This document shows, piece by piece, positions 11,823 through 21,790 of a DNA stretch of 64,000 bases. Position 1 is the first letter of the stretch, and every line of letters begins with the position of its first letter. Source of the stretch: Nocardioides euryhalodurans (GTDB lineage: Bacteria; Actinomycetota; Actinomycetes; Propionibacteriales; Nocardioidaceae); contig NZ_CP038267.1 of assembly GCF_004564375.1 (NCBI RefSeq), forward strand, positions 1,986,501 to 2,050,500, read 5' to 3'. The notes under the pieces are model-generated. The model saw only the letters and a list, made by a program, of their open reading frames with translations, was not told where the DNA came from and searched no databases. The position numbers and the translations under genes were made by a program.

Positions 11823-13143
11823 CGGTGCCCCTTTCCGGAGCGGAGGTACGGACGGTGGTCCCGGTGTCGAAGACGAGCGGCCGGGCGCCGCCGCGCACGG
11901 CGCCGCCTTCGGGCATCGGCGGGACCGGGAAGCCGCCGGCGAAGGCGTCCGCGGCGGTCTCCTCGCGCACCGGTTCCTCGGCCTCGTCCTCACCGAAGAA
12001 GAAGAGGACGAGGAACAGCGCGGCGAGGACTCCCATGCCGATGAGGAGGTACTGGCGGTCGATCCCGCCCTCGAGGGTGAGGGAGCGGATCGTCGCGACG
12101 GCCACGATCCAGACGAGCGAGGCCGGGATGAGCACCTTCCAGCCGAACGCCATGAACTGGTCGTAGCGCAGCCGCGGCAGCGAGCCGCGCAGCCAGATGA
12201 AGATGAAGATGAAGAAGAAGACCTTGCCGAAGAACCAGAGCACCGGCCAGTAGCCCTCGTTGGCCCCGGGCCAGATGTTGACCAGCCCCCACGGAGCCTG
12301 CCAGCCGCCGAGGAACAGCGTCGTGGCCACCGCCGAGACGGTCGCCATGTTGATGTACTCGGCGAGGAAGAACAGCGCGAACTTGAGGCTGGAGTACTCG
12401 GTGTGGAAGCCGCCCACCAGCTCGCCCTCGGCCTCGGGGAGGTCGAAGGGGGCACGGTTGGTCTCCCCCACCATCGAGATCATGTAGATCACGAACGACG
12501 GCAGCAGGATCAGGCCGTACCAGAGCTCCTCCTGCGCCGCGACGATCCCGCTGGTGGACATCGAGCCGGCGTAGAGGAACACCGCGACCAGGGCGAGGCC
12601 CATCGCGACCTCGTAGGAGATCATCTGGGCGCTCGAGCGCAGGCCGCCCAGCAGCGAGTACGTCGACCCGCTGGACCAGCCGCCGAGCACGATGCCGTAG
12701 ATGCCGATCGAGGCGATCGCCATCACGAACAGCACGGCCACGGGCATGTCGGTGAGCTGCAGCGGCGTGGTGATGTCGGTGAAGGGCACCTCCACCACCG
12801 GGCCGAAGGGGATCACCGCGAAGGTGACGAAGGCCGGGATCACGGCGAGCACCGGAGCCAGGACGTAGACGACCTTGTCGGCCGCCTTGGGGATGATGTC
12901 CTCCTTGAGCGCCAGCTTCACACCGTCGGCGAGCGACTGGAGCAGGCCGAAGGGACCGTTCACGTTGGGGCCGATGCGGTGCTGCATCCGGGCCACGACG
13001 CGTCGCTCGGCCCAGATGTTGAAGAGCGTGAGCAGGACCAGGACCACGAAGATGAGCACGGCCTTGATCAGCACCAGCCACCACGGGTCCTGGCCGAAGG
13101 CCGACAGGTCGTCGACCATCGGGACGATCAGCTGACTGGTCAC
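11815..13143 (-). CDS. nuoH: NADH-quinone oxidoreductase subunit H
   Basis: A 442-aa membrane subunit of complex I that forms much of the quinone site. Visible family marks are [24 protein letters not shown] near residue 50, the [17 protein letters not shown] helix, [27 protein letters not shown] with its acidic loop, and [24 protein letters not shown]. The roughly 60-residue hydrophilic C-terminal extension is common in actinobacteria. GTG start at 13143 overlaps the nuoG stop by 4 nt. Confidence 0.96.
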   Translation of the reverse strand: MTSQLIVPMVDDLSAFGQDPWWLVLIKAVLIFVVLVLLTLFNIWAERRVVARMQHRIGPNVNGPFGLLQSLADGVKLALKEDIIPKAADKVVYVLAPVLAVIPAFVTFAVIPFGPVVEVPFTDITTPLQLTDMPVAVLFVMAIASIGIYGIVLGGWSSGSTYSLLGGLRSSAQMISYEVAMGLALVAVFLYAGSMSTSGIVAAQEELWYGLILLPSFVIYMISMVGETNRAPFDLPEAEGELVGGFHTEYSSLKFALFFLAEYINMATVSAVATTLFLGGWQAPWGLVNIWPGANEGYWPVLWFFGKVFFFIFIFIWLRGSLPRLRYDQFMAFGWKVLIPASLVWIVAVATIRSLTLEGGIDRQYLLIGMGVLAALFLVLFFFGEDEAEEPVREETAADAFAGGFPVPPMPEGGAVRGGARPLVFDTGTTVRTSAPERGTDG

Positions 13144-15521
13144 TGGGTGCCTCCCGTGAGGGTGACCGGGCTGCCCGGCGACGCCAGGTCGGCGAGCACG
13201 CCACGTCCGAAGGAGTTGGCCGGGACCCAGGCGGTGTCCGGCGCGATCTGCTGGTCGGGGACGACCTCGACGGGCAGCGTGACCGAGCCGCGGTCACCGG
13301 TGACGGTGACCGTGGATCCGTACTGCCCGGCCAGGGACTCGGGGACGCGGACGACGGCCGCGCGCGCGGTGGCGCGCAGGTGCTGCTCGCCGTCCTGCAT
13401 CCGGCCGTTGTCGAGCATCTGCTTCCACGTGGCGAGCTGGACGCCGTCGCGTCGAGGAGCGGCGGGGACCTGCACCATGGAGGCGCGGGCGCCGTCCCAG
13501 GGCCCCATCTCCGCCATCTCCTTCCGGGCCTCGGCGACCGTGCGGAAGCCGAGCGGTCGGCCGAGCTCCTCGGCGATGCCGCTGAGGACCCGCAGGTCGG
13601 GGAGGGCGTTGGTGCCGGTCAGCACCGGGTCGAAGGGGCGCGGGCGTCCCTCCCAGTTGACGAAGGTGCCGGCCTTCTCGCTCACGGCGGCGACCGGGAA
13701 CACGACGTCGGCCGCCCGGGTGACCTCGGTCTCGCGCAGGTCGAGCGCCACCACGAACGAGGCCGCGACGACCGCGCCACGGGTGGCGGCGGGGTCGGCG
13801 GTGTCGTCGGGGTCGACGCCACCGATGACCAGTCCGCCGAGCTCCCCGCTCCGCAGGGCGGCGACGATCGCGTCGGCGTCGCGGCCGACCCGCTCCGGGA
13901 GCGAGTCGACGCCCCACGTGGTCGACGCGTCGACCCGGGCAGCGGGGTCGGACACCGGACGACCGCCGGGCAGCAGGGTGGGCAGGCAGCCGGTCTCGAC
14001 GGCACCACGGTCACCGGCCCGGCGCGGCACCCAGGCCAGCCGGGCACCGCTCTTGCGGGCGAGGTCGGCGGCGGCGGAGAGGGCGCCGGGGACGGCGGCG
14101 AGCCGCTCGCCGACGAGGACGACGGCGTGCTTGTCGATGCCGTGCTCGGCCCGCTCGAGCAGGCCGGCGAGCGCAGCAGCCTCGTCACCCGGACGGGTCA
14201 GCACGACGTCGGCGTCCATCTTGCGCAGCCCGCGCGAGGCGTACGGCGCGAGCGCGACCACGCGGGTCCGCAGGCGGCCGCGCGAGGCCTTGCGCAGCCT
14301 CAGGAAGACCATGCCGGCCTCGTCCTCGGGGTCCAGGCCGGCGAGCACCACGGTCGGTGCGGCCTCCAGGTCGGTGTAGGAGACGTCGGCCCCCAGCACC
14401 ACCTCGGCGGCCAGGAAGTCGGCTTCCTCGGTCGACAGCGGGCGGGCCCGGAAGTCGACGTCGTTGGTCCGCAGCGCCACCCGGGCGAACTTGCTGTAGG
14501 CGTAGGCGTCCTCGGCGGTCACCCGACCACCGGGCAGCACGCCGACGCCACCGGCGGCCTGCAGGCCGCGGGCCGCGACGGCGAAGGCCTCCGGCCACGA
14601 CGCCGGACGCAGCTGGCCGTCCTCGCGCACCAGCGGGTGGGTGATGCGGTCGGCCGACTGGGCGTAGCGGAAGGCGAAGCGGTCCTTGTCGGAGATCCAC
14701 TCCTCGTTGACCTCGGGGTCGTTGCCGGCGAGGCGACGCATGACCTTGCCCCGGCGGTGGTCCACGCGGATCGCGGAGCCGCACGCGTCGTGCTCGGCCA
14801 CCGACGGGCTCGACACGAGGTCGAAGGGTCGCGAGCGGAAGCGGTAGTCGGCGCTGGTGAGCGCGCCCACCGGGCAGATCTGGATGGTGTTGCCCGAGAA
14901 GTAGGACTCGAAGGGCTCCTTCTCGTAGATGCCGACCTGCTGGAGGGCACCCCGCTCGACGAGCGCGATGAAGGGGTCCCCGGCGATCTGCTCGGAGAAG
15001 CGGGTGCAGCGCGCGCAGAGCACGCAGCGCTCACGGTCGAGCAGCACCTGGGCGGAGATGTTGATCGGCTTGGGGAAGGTGCGCTTCACGCCCTCGAACC
15101 GGGACTCGCCGCGGCCGTTGCTCATCGCCTGGTTCTGCAGCGGGCACTCGCCGCCCTTGTCGCACACCGGGCAGTCGAGCGGGTGGTTGACGAGCAGGAA
15201 CTCCATGATCCCCTGCTGCGCCTTGTCGGCGACCTCGCTGGTGACCTGGGTGTTGACGACCATGCCCTCGGCCACCGGCAGCGTGCACGAGGCCTGCGGC
15301 TTCGGGAAGCCCCGGCCGTTGCCGGCGTCGGGGATGTCGACGAGGCACTGCCGGCAGGCGCCGACGGGCGCGAGGAGCGGGTGGTCGCAGAAGCGGGGGA
15401 TCTGGGTGCCGACCTGCTCGGCCGCCCGGATCACCAGGGTGTCCTTGGGGACACTCACCTGGATGCCGTCGATGGTGAGGCTGACCAGGTCGGTGTCCTG
15501 CTTCTCGGGCGTGGTCGTCAT
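13140..15521 (-). CDS. nuoG: NADH-quinone oxidoreductase subunit G
   Basis: A 793-aa peripheral-arm subunit of complex I. The N-terminal domain holds the [2Fe-2S] ligands ([15 protein letters not shown] with a later SCTLPV), the [13 protein letters not shown] region and [13 protein letters not shown] with CPVGALT for the [4Fe-4S] clusters. A long molybdopterin-oxidoreductase-like domain follows. The ATG at 15521 is preferred because the protein then begins with [13 protein letters not shown] just before the 2Fe-2S fold, and AGGA lies 8 nt upstream. It is separated from nuoF by 67 nt, the largest gap in the nuo operon apart from the mini-ORF region. Confidence 0.96.
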   Translation of the reverse strand: MTTTPEKQDTDLVSLTIDGIQVSVPKDTLVIRAAEQVGTQIPRFCDHPLLAPVGACRQCLVDIPDAGNGRGFPKPQASCTLPVAEGMVVNTQVTSEVADKAQQGIMEFLLVNHPLDCPVCDKGGECPLQNQAMSNGRGESRFEGVKRTFPKPINISAQVLLDRERCVLCARCTRFSEQIAGDPFIALVERGALQQVGIYEKEPFESYFSGNTIQICPVGALTSADYRFRSRPFDLVSSPSVAEHDACGSAIRVDHRRGKVMRRLAGNDPEVNEEWISDKDRFAFRYAQSADRITHPLVREDGQLRPASWPEAFAVAARGLQAAGGVGVLPGGRVTAEDAYAYSKFARVALRTNDVDFRARPLSTEEADFLAAEVVLGADVSYTDLEAAPTVVLAGLDPEDEAGMVFLRLRKASRGRLRTRVVALAPYASRGLRKMDADVVLTRPGDEAAALAGLLERAEHGIDKHAVVLVGERLAAVPGALSAAADLARKSGARLAWVPRRAGDRGAVETGCLPTLLPGGRPVSDPAARVDASTTWGVDSLPERVGRDADAIVAALRSGELGGLVIGGVDPDDTADPAATRGAVVAASFVVALDLRETEVTRAADVVFPVAAVSEKAGTFVNWEGRPRPFDPVLTGTNALPDLRVLSGIAEELGRPLGFRTVAEARKEMAEMGPWDGARASMVQVPAAPRRDGVQLATWKQMLDNGRMQDGEQHLRATARAAVVRVPESLAGQYGSTVTVTGDRGSVTLPVEVVPDQQIAPDTAWVPANSFGRGVLADLASPGSPVTLTGGTQ

Positions 15522-15588
15522 GCGGGGTCCTCGCGGCGTTGTTCGACGGCGGAGCGAAGCGGGGGAGTCTGGCAACGTCGTGGGGTGC

Positions 15589-16899
15589 TCATGCGGTCGC
15601 TCCGGCCGTGGCGAAGGCGGTCGAGGCGGCCGGGTCGAACGGGCAGCCGCCGTGGGTCAGGTGGGCGAGGTACTCGTCGCGGAAGTACTCGATCGAGCTC
15701 GAGATGGGCGAGGTGGCACCGTCGCCGAGTGCGCAGAACGACCGGCCCAGGATGTTGTCGCACTGGTCGAGCAGCAGGTCGAGGTCCTGCTCGCTCCCCT
15801 GCCCCTTCTCCAGCCGGGCCAGGGTCTGCACCAGCCACCAGGTGCCCTCGCGGCAGGGGGTGCACTTGCCGCAGGACTCGTGCTTGTAGAACTCGGTCCA
15901 CCGCAGCACGGCCCTGACCACGCAGGTGGTCTCGTCGAAGAGCTGCAGCGCCCGGGTTCCGAGCATCGAGCCCGCCTCGCCGACGCCCTCGAAGTCGAGG
16001 GGTACGTCAAGGTGCTGGTCGGTCAGCAGCGGGGTGCTGGAGCCGCCGGGCGTCCAGAACTTCAGCTGGTGGCCCTCGCGGATCCCGCCGGCGAGGTCGA
16101 TCAGCTCCCGCAGCGTGATGCCGAGCGGGGCCTCGAACTGGCCGGGGTTCCGGACGTGCCCCGACAGCGAGAAGATGCCGAAGCCCTTGGACTTCTCGGT
16201 GCCCATCGAGGAGAACCAGTCGGCGCCGTGCTCGACGATCGAGGGGACCGAGGCGATCGACTCGACGTTGTTGATGACGGTCGGGCTGGCGTACAGCCCC
16301 GCGACCGCGGGGAACGGCGGGCGCAGCCGCGGCTGGCCGCGACGTCCCTCCAGGCCCTCGAGCAGCGCGGTCTCCTCGCCGCAGATGTAGGCGCCGGCAC
16401 CGGCGTGCACCACGACGTCGAGGTCGTAGCCGGAGCCGTGGATGTCCTTGCCGAGGTGACCGGCGAGGTAGGCCTCCTGGACAGCCCGCTGCACGCGGCG
16501 GATCACGTGGAGCACCTCGCCGCGGATGTAGATGAAGGCGGTGTTGGCGCGGATCGCGTAGGAGGAGATGGCGACGCCCTCGACGAGCACGTGGGGGTTG
16601 GCCATCATCAGCGGGATGTCCTTGCAGGTCCCCGGCTCCGACTCGTCGGCGTTGACGACGAGGTACTTCGGGTTCGGGTTGTCCTGCGGGATGAACCCCC
16701 ACTTCATGCCGGTCGGGAAGCCGGCGCCTCCGCGGCCGCGGAGGCCGGAGTCCTTGACCTGCTCGATGATCGCGGCCGGCTCCTGGGTGAGCGCCTTGCG
16801 CAGCGCGCCGTAGCCGCCTCGGCCCTCGTACGCGGCCATCGTCCAGCTGCGCTCGTCGCCCCAGTTGTCGGTGAGGACGGGGGTCAACGTGTCGACCAT
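15589..16899 (-). CDS. nuoF: NADH-quinone oxidoreductase subunit F
   Basis: A 436-aa NADH-binding, FMN-containing subunit of complex I. The nucleotide/FMN loop [16 protein letters not shown] sits near residue 55, the second glycine-rich stretch [14 protein letters not shown] near residue 170, and the N3 [4Fe-4S] ligands [11 protein letters not shown] near residue 350. Its start overlaps the nuoE stop by 1 nt (TAATG), giving strict coupling between E and F, which together form the NADH dehydrogenase tip. Confidence 0.97.
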   Translation of the reverse strand: MVDTLTPVLTDNWGDERSWTMAAYEGRGGYGALRKALTQEPAAIIEQVKDSGLRGRGGAGFPTGMKWGFIPQDNPNPKYLVVNADESEPGTCKDIPLMMANPHVLVEGVAISSYAIRANTAFIYIRGEVLHVIRRVQRAVQEAYLAGHLGKDIHGSGYDLDVVVHAGAGAYICGEETALLEGLEGRRGQPRLRPPFPAVAGLYASPTVINNVESIASVPSIVEHGADWFSSMGTEKSKGFGIFSLSGHVRNPGQFEAPLGITLRELIDLAGGIREGHQLKFWTPGGSSTPLLTDQHLDVPLDFEGVGEAGSMLGTRALQLFDETTCVVRAVLRWTEFYKHESCGKCTPCREGTWWLVQTLARLEKGQGSEQDLDLLLDQCDNILGRSFCALGDGATSPISSSIEYFRDEYLAHLTHGGCPFDPAASTAFATAGATA

Positions 16900-17672
16900 T
16901 ACTTGTCCTCCTGCTTGGTCTCGGTCTCGGCACGCGAGGTGTCGGCCTGCTCGACCGCACCCTCCTTGGTCCGGGCCACCCCGGCGGTGGAGCCGCTGGC
17001 GTCACCCGAGGGCGCCGTCCAGCCGCGCTCCCGGGCCACGGAGAGGCCGACCAGGCTCGCGGGACCGGCGGCCGGTCCCTCGTCGGCGAGGTCGTCGGGG
17101 AAGCCGGCGAGGACCCGCTCGGCCTCGCGCCAGGTGCACAGCCGCGGACCGCGCGTGGAGCGGACCTCGCGACCGGCGCGCAGGTCGTCGACCAGCTCGA
17201 CGGCCGACTCGGGGGTCATGTTGTCCATGAACTCCCAGTTGACCATCATCACCGGCGCGTAGTCGCAGGCGGCGTTGCACTCGACGTGCTCGAGGCTGAC
17301 GGTCCGGGTGTCACCGTCGCGCTGCTCGGCCGTCTCGTCGTTGCCGACCCCGAGGTGGTCCTGCAGGCGGGACAGGATGGCGTCGCCGCCCATCACCGCG
17401 CAGAGCGTGTTGGTGCAGACGCCGACGTGGTAGTCGCCGACAGGGCGGCGCTTGTACATCGTGTAGAAGGTCGCCACGCCGCTGACCTCGGCGGCCGAGA
17501 TCTCCAGGATGTCGGCACAGGCCTCGATGCCCTCCGGGGTCACCCGGCCCTGGGCCGACTGCACGAGGTGGAGCATCGGCAGCAGCCCCGAGCGCTTCTG
17601 CGGGTAGCGGGCCGCGATCTCCCGGAGCTCGGCGTACGTCTGCTCGTCGAGCTGGTGGGTCATGTCCGTCAC
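16899..17672 (-). CDS. nuoE: NADH-quinone oxidoreductase subunit E
   Basis: A 257-aa [2Fe-2S] subunit (cluster N1a) of complex I. The thioredoxin-like core has all four ligands as CTNTLC and CNAAC. The C-terminal 85 residues beyond the core are polar, rich in Ala, Glu and Thr and ending in a charged tail; such extensions are usual in actinobacterial NuoE. Start is GTG at 17672, overlapping the nuoD stop by 4 nt; the ATG 9 nt inside would also be possible. Confidence 0.95.
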   Translation of the reverse strand: MTDMTHQLDEQTYAELREIAARYPQKRSGLLPMLHLVQSAQGRVTPEGIEACADILEISAAEVSGVATFYTMYKRRPVGDYHVGVCTNTLCAVMGGDAILSRLQDHLGVGNDETAEQRDGDTRTVSLEHVECNAACDYAPVMMVNWEFMDNMTPESAVELVDDLRAGREVRSTRGPRLCTWREAERVLAGFPDDLADEGPAAGPASLVGLSVARERGWTAPSGDASGSTAGVARTKEGAVEQADTSRAETETKQEDK

Positions 17673-19009
17673 CGGTCGACGCCTCCCATCACCGGGTCGA
17701 TGGAGGCGATGGCGACGATCACGTCGGCCACCTGCCCTCCTTCACTCATCACGCTGGTCGCCTGCAGGTTGGTGAACGACGGGTCCCGGAAGTGGGCACG
17801 GAACGGTCGGGTGCCGCCGTCGGAGACGACGTGGGCCCCGAGCTCGCCGCGCGGCGACTCCACCGGGACGTAGGCCTGGCCGGCCGGTACGCGGAAGCCC
17901 TCGGTCACCAGCTTGAAGTGGTGGATCAGGGCCTCCATCGACTCGCCCATGATGTGGCGGATGTGGTCGAGGCTGTTGCCCATGCCGTCGCTGCCGATGG
18001 CCAGCTGGCTCGGCCACGCGATCTTCTTGTCGGCGACCATCACGGGGGCCCCCTCGAGCCCGGCCAGCCGCTCGGCGGCCTGCTCGACGATCTTCAGCGA
18101 CTCCCACATCTCGGCCAGGCGGACCCGGAACCGGCCGTACGCGTCGGCGGTGTCCCAGGTCTGGACCTCGAAGTCGTAGGTCTCGTAGCCGCTGTAGGGC
18201 TGGGTCTTGCGCAGGTCCCAGGGGTAGCCGGACGCCCGCAGCGGCGGCCCGCTCAGGCCGAGCGCCAGGCAGCCGGCCAGGTCGAGGTGGCCGATGCCCT
18301 CGAGGCGCGCCTTGAAGATCGGGTTGGCGTTGCAGAGCGAGGCGTACTCGGGGAGCCGCTTCTTCATCAGCTTCACGAAGTCGCGGATCTCGTCGAGGGC
18401 ACCCGGCGGGAGGTCCTGGGCGACACCGCCGGGACGGATGAAGGCGTGGTTCATGCGCAGACCGGTGATCAGCTCGAACAGGTCGAGCACGAGCTCGCGC
18501 TCCCGGAACCCGATCGTCATCACGGTCAGCGCGCCGATCTCCATGCCACCGGTCGCGATGGCCACCAGGTGGGACGAGATCCGGTTGAGCTCCATCAGGA
18601 GCACCCGCATGACCTGTGCCTTCTCGGGGACGTCGTCCTCGATGTCGAGCAGCCGCTCGACGCCCAACACGTACGTCGCCTCGTTGAAGAACGGCGAGAG
18701 GTAGTCCATCCGGGTGCAGAAGGTCGTGCCCTGCACCCAGGAGCGGTACTCCATGTTCTTCTCGATGCCGGTGTGGAGGTAGCCGATGCCGCAGCGGGCC
18801 TCGGTCACCATCTCGCCCTCGAGCTCGAGGATGAGCCGCAGCACGCCGTGGGTCGAGGGGTGCTGCGGGCCCATGTTGACGACCACCCGCTCCTCGGGGG
18901 TCTCCCCGAGCGCCTCGGTGACGGAGTCCCAGTCCTGGCCGGTGACGGTGAAGACGCGCCCGTCGGTGGTGTCGGAACCGGTGGCGTAGAAGTCCTGTTC
19001 GGTGGTCAT
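17669..19009 (-). CDS. nuoD: NADH-quinone oxidoreductase subunit D
   Basis: A 446-aa, 49-kDa-type subunit that lines the quinone pocket with NuoB. Conserved [15 protein letters not shown] appears near residue 50, [11 protein letters not shown] follows, and the protein ends with the family-invariant short tail after DPVMGGVDR. The ATG at 19009 lies only 1 nt beyond the stop of the nuoC-tail mini-ORF (19011-19175) rather than beyond nuoC itself, so its translational coupling is to the mini-ORF. Confidence 0.97.
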   Translation of the reverse strand: MTTEQDFYATGSDTTDGRVFTVTGQDWDSVTEALGETPEERVVVNMGPQHPSTHGVLRLILELEGEMVTEARCGIGYLHTGIEKNMEYRSWVQGTTFCTRMDYLSPFFNEATYVLGVERLLDIEDDVPEKAQVMRVLLMELNRISSHLVAIATGGMEIGALTVMTIGFRERELVLDLFELITGLRMNHAFIRPGGVAQDLPPGALDEIRDFVKLMKKRLPEYASLCNANPIFKARLEGIGHLDLAGCLALGLSGPPLRASGYPWDLRKTQPYSGYETYDFEVQTWDTADAYGRFRVRLAEMWESLKIVEQAAERLAGLEGAPVMVADKKIAWPSQLAIGSDGMGNSLDHIRHIMGESMEALIHHFKLVTEGFRVPAGQAYVPVESPRGELGAHVVSDGGTRPFRAHFRDPSFTNLQATSVMSEGGQVADVIVAIASIDPVMGGVDR

Positions 19010-19010
19010 G

Positions 19011-19102
19011 TCAGTTGTAGCTCCGGCGCTCGTCGGGCGGCGGGATGGTGCCACCCTTGTACTCGACGGGGACTCCGCCCAACGGGTAGTCCTTGCGTTG
19101 GG
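19011..19102. repeat. direct repeat, copy A (nuoC 3' end duplicate)
   Basis: 92-bp segment nearly identical to 19175-19266, the true 3' end of nuoC. Differences are confined to positions 19020-19028, where all changes are synonymous in the NuoC frame. Homology resumes for a further 15 bp (gcccggccagtcgtc, from about 19117) after a 14-nt segment that replaces 4 nt in nuoC. Confidence 0.9.
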
Positions 19103-19175
19103 CGAGATGGCGCTGCGCCCGGCCAGTCGTCTGGACGACTGGCCCCACGGCGGCGGACCTGAGGAGGCTGCTCAT
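19011..19175 (-). CDS. 54-aa mini-ORF ending in a duplicate of the NuoC C-terminus
   Basis: Between nuoC and nuoD an ATG at 19175 overlaps the nuoC stop (TGATG) and opens a 54-codon frame that ends 1 nt before nuoD. Its first 25 residues ([15 protein letters not shown]...) match nothing I recognise. Its last 29 ([17 protein letters not shown] through DERRSYN) are identical to the NuoC tail. The two DNA copies match over 92 bp except for one 9-bp window, where the codons for Arg-Arg-Ser differ but encode the same residues. It could be a translated spacer that keeps nuoC-nuoD coupling, or an accidental relic of a recombination event. The frame is certain; whether a protein is made is not. Confidence 0.45.
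   Translation of the reverse strand: MSSLLRSAAVGPVVQTTGRAQRHLAQRKDYPLGGVPVEYKGGTIPPPDERRSYN
19121..19144. repeat. perfect inverted repeat in the nuoC-nuoD junction
   Basis: Arms ggccagtcgtc and gacgactggcc, 11 bp each, around a 2-nt centre. The left arm is part of the nuoC-homologous sequence; the right arm is its inverted copy, as expected from a fold-back template switch. No T-tract follows, so it is not an obvious terminator, though it could form a hairpin in the mRNA. Confidence 0.75.
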
Positions 19176-19266
19176 CAGTTGTACGACCTCCGCTCGTCGG
19201 GCGGCGGGATGGTGCCACCCTTGTACTCGACGGGGACTCCGCCCAACGGGTAGTCCTTGCGTTGGG
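19175..19266. repeat. direct repeat, copy B (within nuoC 3' end)
   Basis: The copy that forms the last codons and stop of the full-length nuoC; it pairs with copy A at 19011-19102. Confidence 0.9.
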
Positions 19267-19879
19267 GGTGGCCCGGCCAGTCGTCGGGCATGAGGATGCG
19301 CGTGAGTGCGGGGTGGCCGTCGAAGATCAGCCCGAACATGTCGTAGGTCTCGCGCTCGTGCCAGTCGCTGGTGGGGTAGACCCCGACCAGGCTGGGCACG
19401 TGCGGATCGGCGTCGGGCGCCGCCACCTCGAGCCGGATCCGGCGGTTGTGGGTCATCGACAGCAGGTGGTAGACGGCGTGCAGCTCGCGGTCGGTGTCGG
19501 CGGGGTAGTGGACGCCGCTCACGCCGGAGCAGAACTCGAACCGGAGCCGCTCGTCGTCGCGCAGGTGCTGGGCGACCGCGACGAGGTGCTCGCGGCGCAC
19601 GTGGAAGGTGATCTCCCCCCGGTGGACCACGACCTGCTCGATCACCTGGTCGAGCCCGCCACCCCCGAGCCGCGCCTCGAGCGCGTCGGCGACGTCGTCG
19701 AACCAGCCGCCGTACGGGCGCTGGGTCGCACCGGGGTAGACGATCGGCTGCACGAGGCCGCCGTAGCCGCTGGTGTCGCCGCTGCCGGAGACGCCGAACA
19801 TGCCCCGGCGCTCGCCGGTGGTCCGGATCTCGCCCTCGGGCGCGGGGACGTTGGTGCGCTGGTTCTGCTCCTCCGTCAC
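19175..19879 (-). CDS. nuoC: NADH-quinone oxidoreductase subunit C
   Basis: A 234-aa, 30-kDa-type subunit of complex I. The core shows the conserved [20 protein letters not shown] region and ends with [19 protein letters not shown] then DERRSYN. Start is GTG at 19879 overlapping the nuoB stop by 4 nt. The N-terminal 60 residues are a low-conservation extension. Its 3' end is duplicated just downstream. Confidence 0.96.
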   Translation of the reverse strand: MTEEQNQRTNVPAPEGEIRTTGERRGMFGVSGSGDTSGYGGLVQPIVYPGATQRPYGGWFDDVADALEARLGGGGLDQVIEQVVVHRGEITFHVRREHLVAVAQHLRDDERLRFEFCSGVSGVHYPADTDRELHAVYHLLSMTHNRRIRLEVAAPDADPHVPSLVGVYPTSDWHERETYDMFGLIFDGHPALTRILMPDDWPGHPQRKDYPLGGVPVEYKGGTIPPPDERRSYN

Positions 19880-20430
19880 CTCAGCAGCCCCTTCATCTCG
19901 GAGGTGGGTGCCGCGGCCAGGGCGGCGGTCTCGAGCTCCTCGATCTGGGCCGCCCGGTGGGCGCCGAACTTGGTCGTCTGCACCTGGTCGTGGAGCTTGA
20001 GGATGGCGTCGATCAGCATCTCGGGGCGGGGCGGGCAGCCGGGGAGGTACATGTCGACGGGGACGACGTGGTCGACGCCCTGGACGATCGCGTAGTTGTT
20101 GAACATGCCGCCGCTGCTCGCGCACACGCCCATGGCGAGCACCCACTTGGGCTCGGCCATCTGGTCGTAGATCTGGCGGAGGACCGGCGCCATCTTCTGG
20201 CTCACCCGGCCGGCGACGATCATCAGGTCGGCCTGGCGCGGGCTGGCCCGGAAGACCTCCATGCCGAAGCGCGCCAGGTCGTACTTGGGACCACCGGACG
20301 TCATCATCTCGATCGCGCAGCAGGCGAGCCCGAAGGTCGCGGGCCAGAAGCTGGCCTTGCGCATGTAGCCGGCGACACCCTCGACCGTGGTGAGGAGGAC
20401 GCCGCTGGGGAGCTTCTCTTCAAGACCCAT
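19876..20430 (-). CDS. nuoB: NADH-quinone oxidoreductase subunit B
   Basis: A 184-aa subunit carrying cluster N2, the [4Fe-4S] centre that reduces quinone. The tandem cysteines are seen in [10 protein letters not shown] near residue 37, with further ligands in [11 protein letters not shown] and LPGCPPRPE. It begins 6 nt after the nuoA stop and overlaps nuoC by 4 nt. Full length. Confidence 0.97.
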   Translation of the reverse strand: MGLEEKLPSGVLLTTVEGVAGYMRKASFWPATFGLACCAIEMMTSGGPKYDLARFGMEVFRASPRQADLMIVAGRVSQKMAPVLRQIYDQMAEPKWVLAMGVCASSGGMFNNYAIVQGVDHVVPVDMYLPGCPPRPEMLIDAILKLHDQVQTTKFGAHRAAQIEELETAALAAAPTSEMKGLLR

Positions 20431-20436
20431 CAGGTA

Positions 20437-20796
20437 TCAGTCCCAATCGAGTCCGCCGCGCCGCCACACATAGGCGTACGCGACGAACACTGTCGCGATG
20501 AAGAGGACCATCTCCACCAGGCCGAAGAGCTGCATCGCGTCGAAGTGCACGGCCCACGGGTAGAGGAAGATGATCTCGATGTCGAAGACGATGAACATCA
20601 TCGCCGTGATGAAGTACTTGATCGGGAAGCGGCCGCCGCCGAGCGGCTGCGGCGTGGGCTCGATGCCGCACTCGTAGGAGTCGAGCTTGGCACGGTTGTA
20701 GCGCTTGGGACCCACGACGGCACTGATGACCACGGAGAACACCGCGAATCCTGCCGCGAGGAGACCCAGCACCAGGACCGGCGTGTAGAGCTCCAT
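20437..20796 (-). CDS. nuoA: NADH-quinone oxidoreductase subunit A
   Basis: A 119-aa membrane subunit with three helices and first gene of the nuo operon. The loop KLDSYECGIEP with the conserved Cys near residue 45 and the helix FDIEIIFLYPWAV with its acidic residues identify it. The ATG at 20796 is preceded by purine-rich GGGAAGGGAA, a plausible ribosome binding site. A Rex-type operator lies 44-61 nt upstream of the start. Confidence 0.97.
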   Translation of the reverse strand: MELYTPVLVLGLLAAGFAVFSVVISAVVGPKRYNRAKLDSYECGIEPTPQPLGGGRFPIKYFITAMMFIVFDIEIIFLYPWAVHFDAMQLFGLVEMVLFIATVFVAYAYVWRRGGLDWD

Positions 20797-20839
20797 CTGG
20801 CGCGTTCCCTTCCCTCGTCGAGGACAGCAGGTTGTGACC

Positions 20840-20857
20840 TTGTGAACCACTTCACAA
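20840..20857. promoter_or_regulatory. Rex-type redox operator upstream of nuoA
   Basis: TTGTGAACCACTTCACAA, a perfect 7+4+7 palindrome matching the TTGTGAA-N4-TTCACAA Rex consensus. Rex is the NADH/NAD+-sensing repressor that in Streptomyces controls nuo, cyd and its own operon. The site lies just downstream of a possible minus-strand -10 (TAGACT, 20874-20879 on the plus strand as agtcta), so bound Rex would block initiation or early elongation of nuo. A further upstream-pointing half site (ggttgtga) begins at 20830. Confidence 0.85.
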
Positions 20858-20942
20858 CCCGGCCGCGGGCCAGTCTAGGACCCACGCGCGTCGAGTGCAC
20901 CCCGGGGTGGACCACCCAGGACAGGGCCGCTGACCTGCGCAT

Positions 20943-20967
20943 TTAACGCACGTACGCGTTGCGTTAA
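20943..20967. repeat. inverted repeat between menG and the nuo promoter
   Basis: TTAACGCA and TGCGTTAA separated by 9 nt; the right arm includes the TAA stop of menG (20964-20966). It is AT-rich for this genome. It could be an intrinsic stem-loop at the end of menG or a binding site for an unknown regulator of nuo. No T-run follows on the minus strand. Confidence 0.6.
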
Positions 20968-21671
20968 TGCTCCGGCTTGGTGGCCCGGTGCAGGGCGACG
21001 ACGCCCCCGCTGAGGTTGCGCCACTCGACCCCGCCGGCCCCGGTCCAGCCGGCTCCCGCGACCAGGTCGGCGAGGCCCTGCTGGTCGGGCCAGGCCCGGA
21101 TCGACTCGGCCAGGTAGACGTAGGCGTCGGGGCTCGAGGAGACCGCGCGGGCGATCGCCGGCAGCGCCTTCATCAGGTACTCGAGGTAGACGGTCCGGAA
21201 CGGCGCGAAGGTCGGGTGGCTGAACTCGCAGACGACCAGCCGACCACCCGGCCGGGTCACGCGCAGCATCTCGGCCAGGCCCGCGCCCGGGTCGACGATG
21301 TTGCGCAGCCCGAACGAGATCGTGACCGCGTCGAAGGTGTCGTCGGCGAACGGCAGCCTCGTGCCGTCGCCGGCCGTGAAGGGGAGCGCGGGGCGGGCCT
21401 GCTTGCCCACCCGGAGCATGCCGAGCGAGAAGTCGCAGGGCACCACAGTGGCGCCGTGGTCGGCGAACGGTTGGCTGGAGGTGCCGGTGCCGGCCGCGAG
21501 GTCGAGCACGAGGTCGCCGGCACGCGGGGCGACCGCGTCGATGACCTGCGTACGCCAGCGCCGGTCCTGCCCGAGCGAGAGGACGTCGTTGGTGAGGTCG
21601 TAGCGGCGGGCGACCGCGTCGAACATGCTGCGGACGTCGGAGGGCTGCTTGTCGAGCTCGGCACGGACCAC
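20964..21671 (-). CDS. menG: demethylmenaquinone methyltransferase
   Basis: A 235-aa SAM-dependent methyltransferase (UbiE/MenG/COQ5 family) performing the last step of menaquinone synthesis. The SAM-binding motif [17 protein letters not shown] lies near residue 55, with the family signatures [29 protein letters not shown] and the C-terminal [19 protein letters not shown] start at 21671 has a -10-like TAGCAT exactly 6 nt upstream (plus-strand atgcta, 21678-21683), suggesting a leaderless mRNA. It sits upstream of nuo on the same strand. Confidence 0.95.
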   Translation of the reverse strand: MVRAELDKQPSDVRSMFDAVARRYDLTNDVLSLGQDRRWRTQVIDAVAPRAGDLVLDLAAGTGTSSQPFADHGATVVPCDFSLGMLRVGKQARPALPFTAGDGTRLPFADDTFDAVTISFGLRNIVDPGAGLAEMLRVTRPGGRLVVCEFSHPTFAPFRTVYLEYLMKALPAIARAVSSSPDAYVYLAESIRAWPDQQGLADLVAGAGWTGAGGVEWRNLSGGVVALHRATKPEH

Positions 21672-21790
21672 GGGTGGATGCTACGGGGGTCCGACGCGCC
21701 GGTGGCGACGCGGGCCCGCAACCAAATGCGGGGCAACCGCGTCTCCTTCCCAGACACTGGACCCACCTTCCCTTCCCCGGAGGACACACG

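Noticed and set aside
11701..14379. 892-codon plus-strand ORF antisense to nuoG/nuoH
   Set aside because: It lacks coherent motifs, has biased composition (Arg, His, Gln, Gly), and lies wholly over well-identified nuo genes; long antisense frames are expected at this GC content.
19006..19218. 70-codon minus-strand ORF over the nuoC tail
   Set aside because: It reads the duplicated nuoC tail out of the NuoC frame; the 54-codon mini-ORF at 19011-19175 is the frame that matches NuoC.
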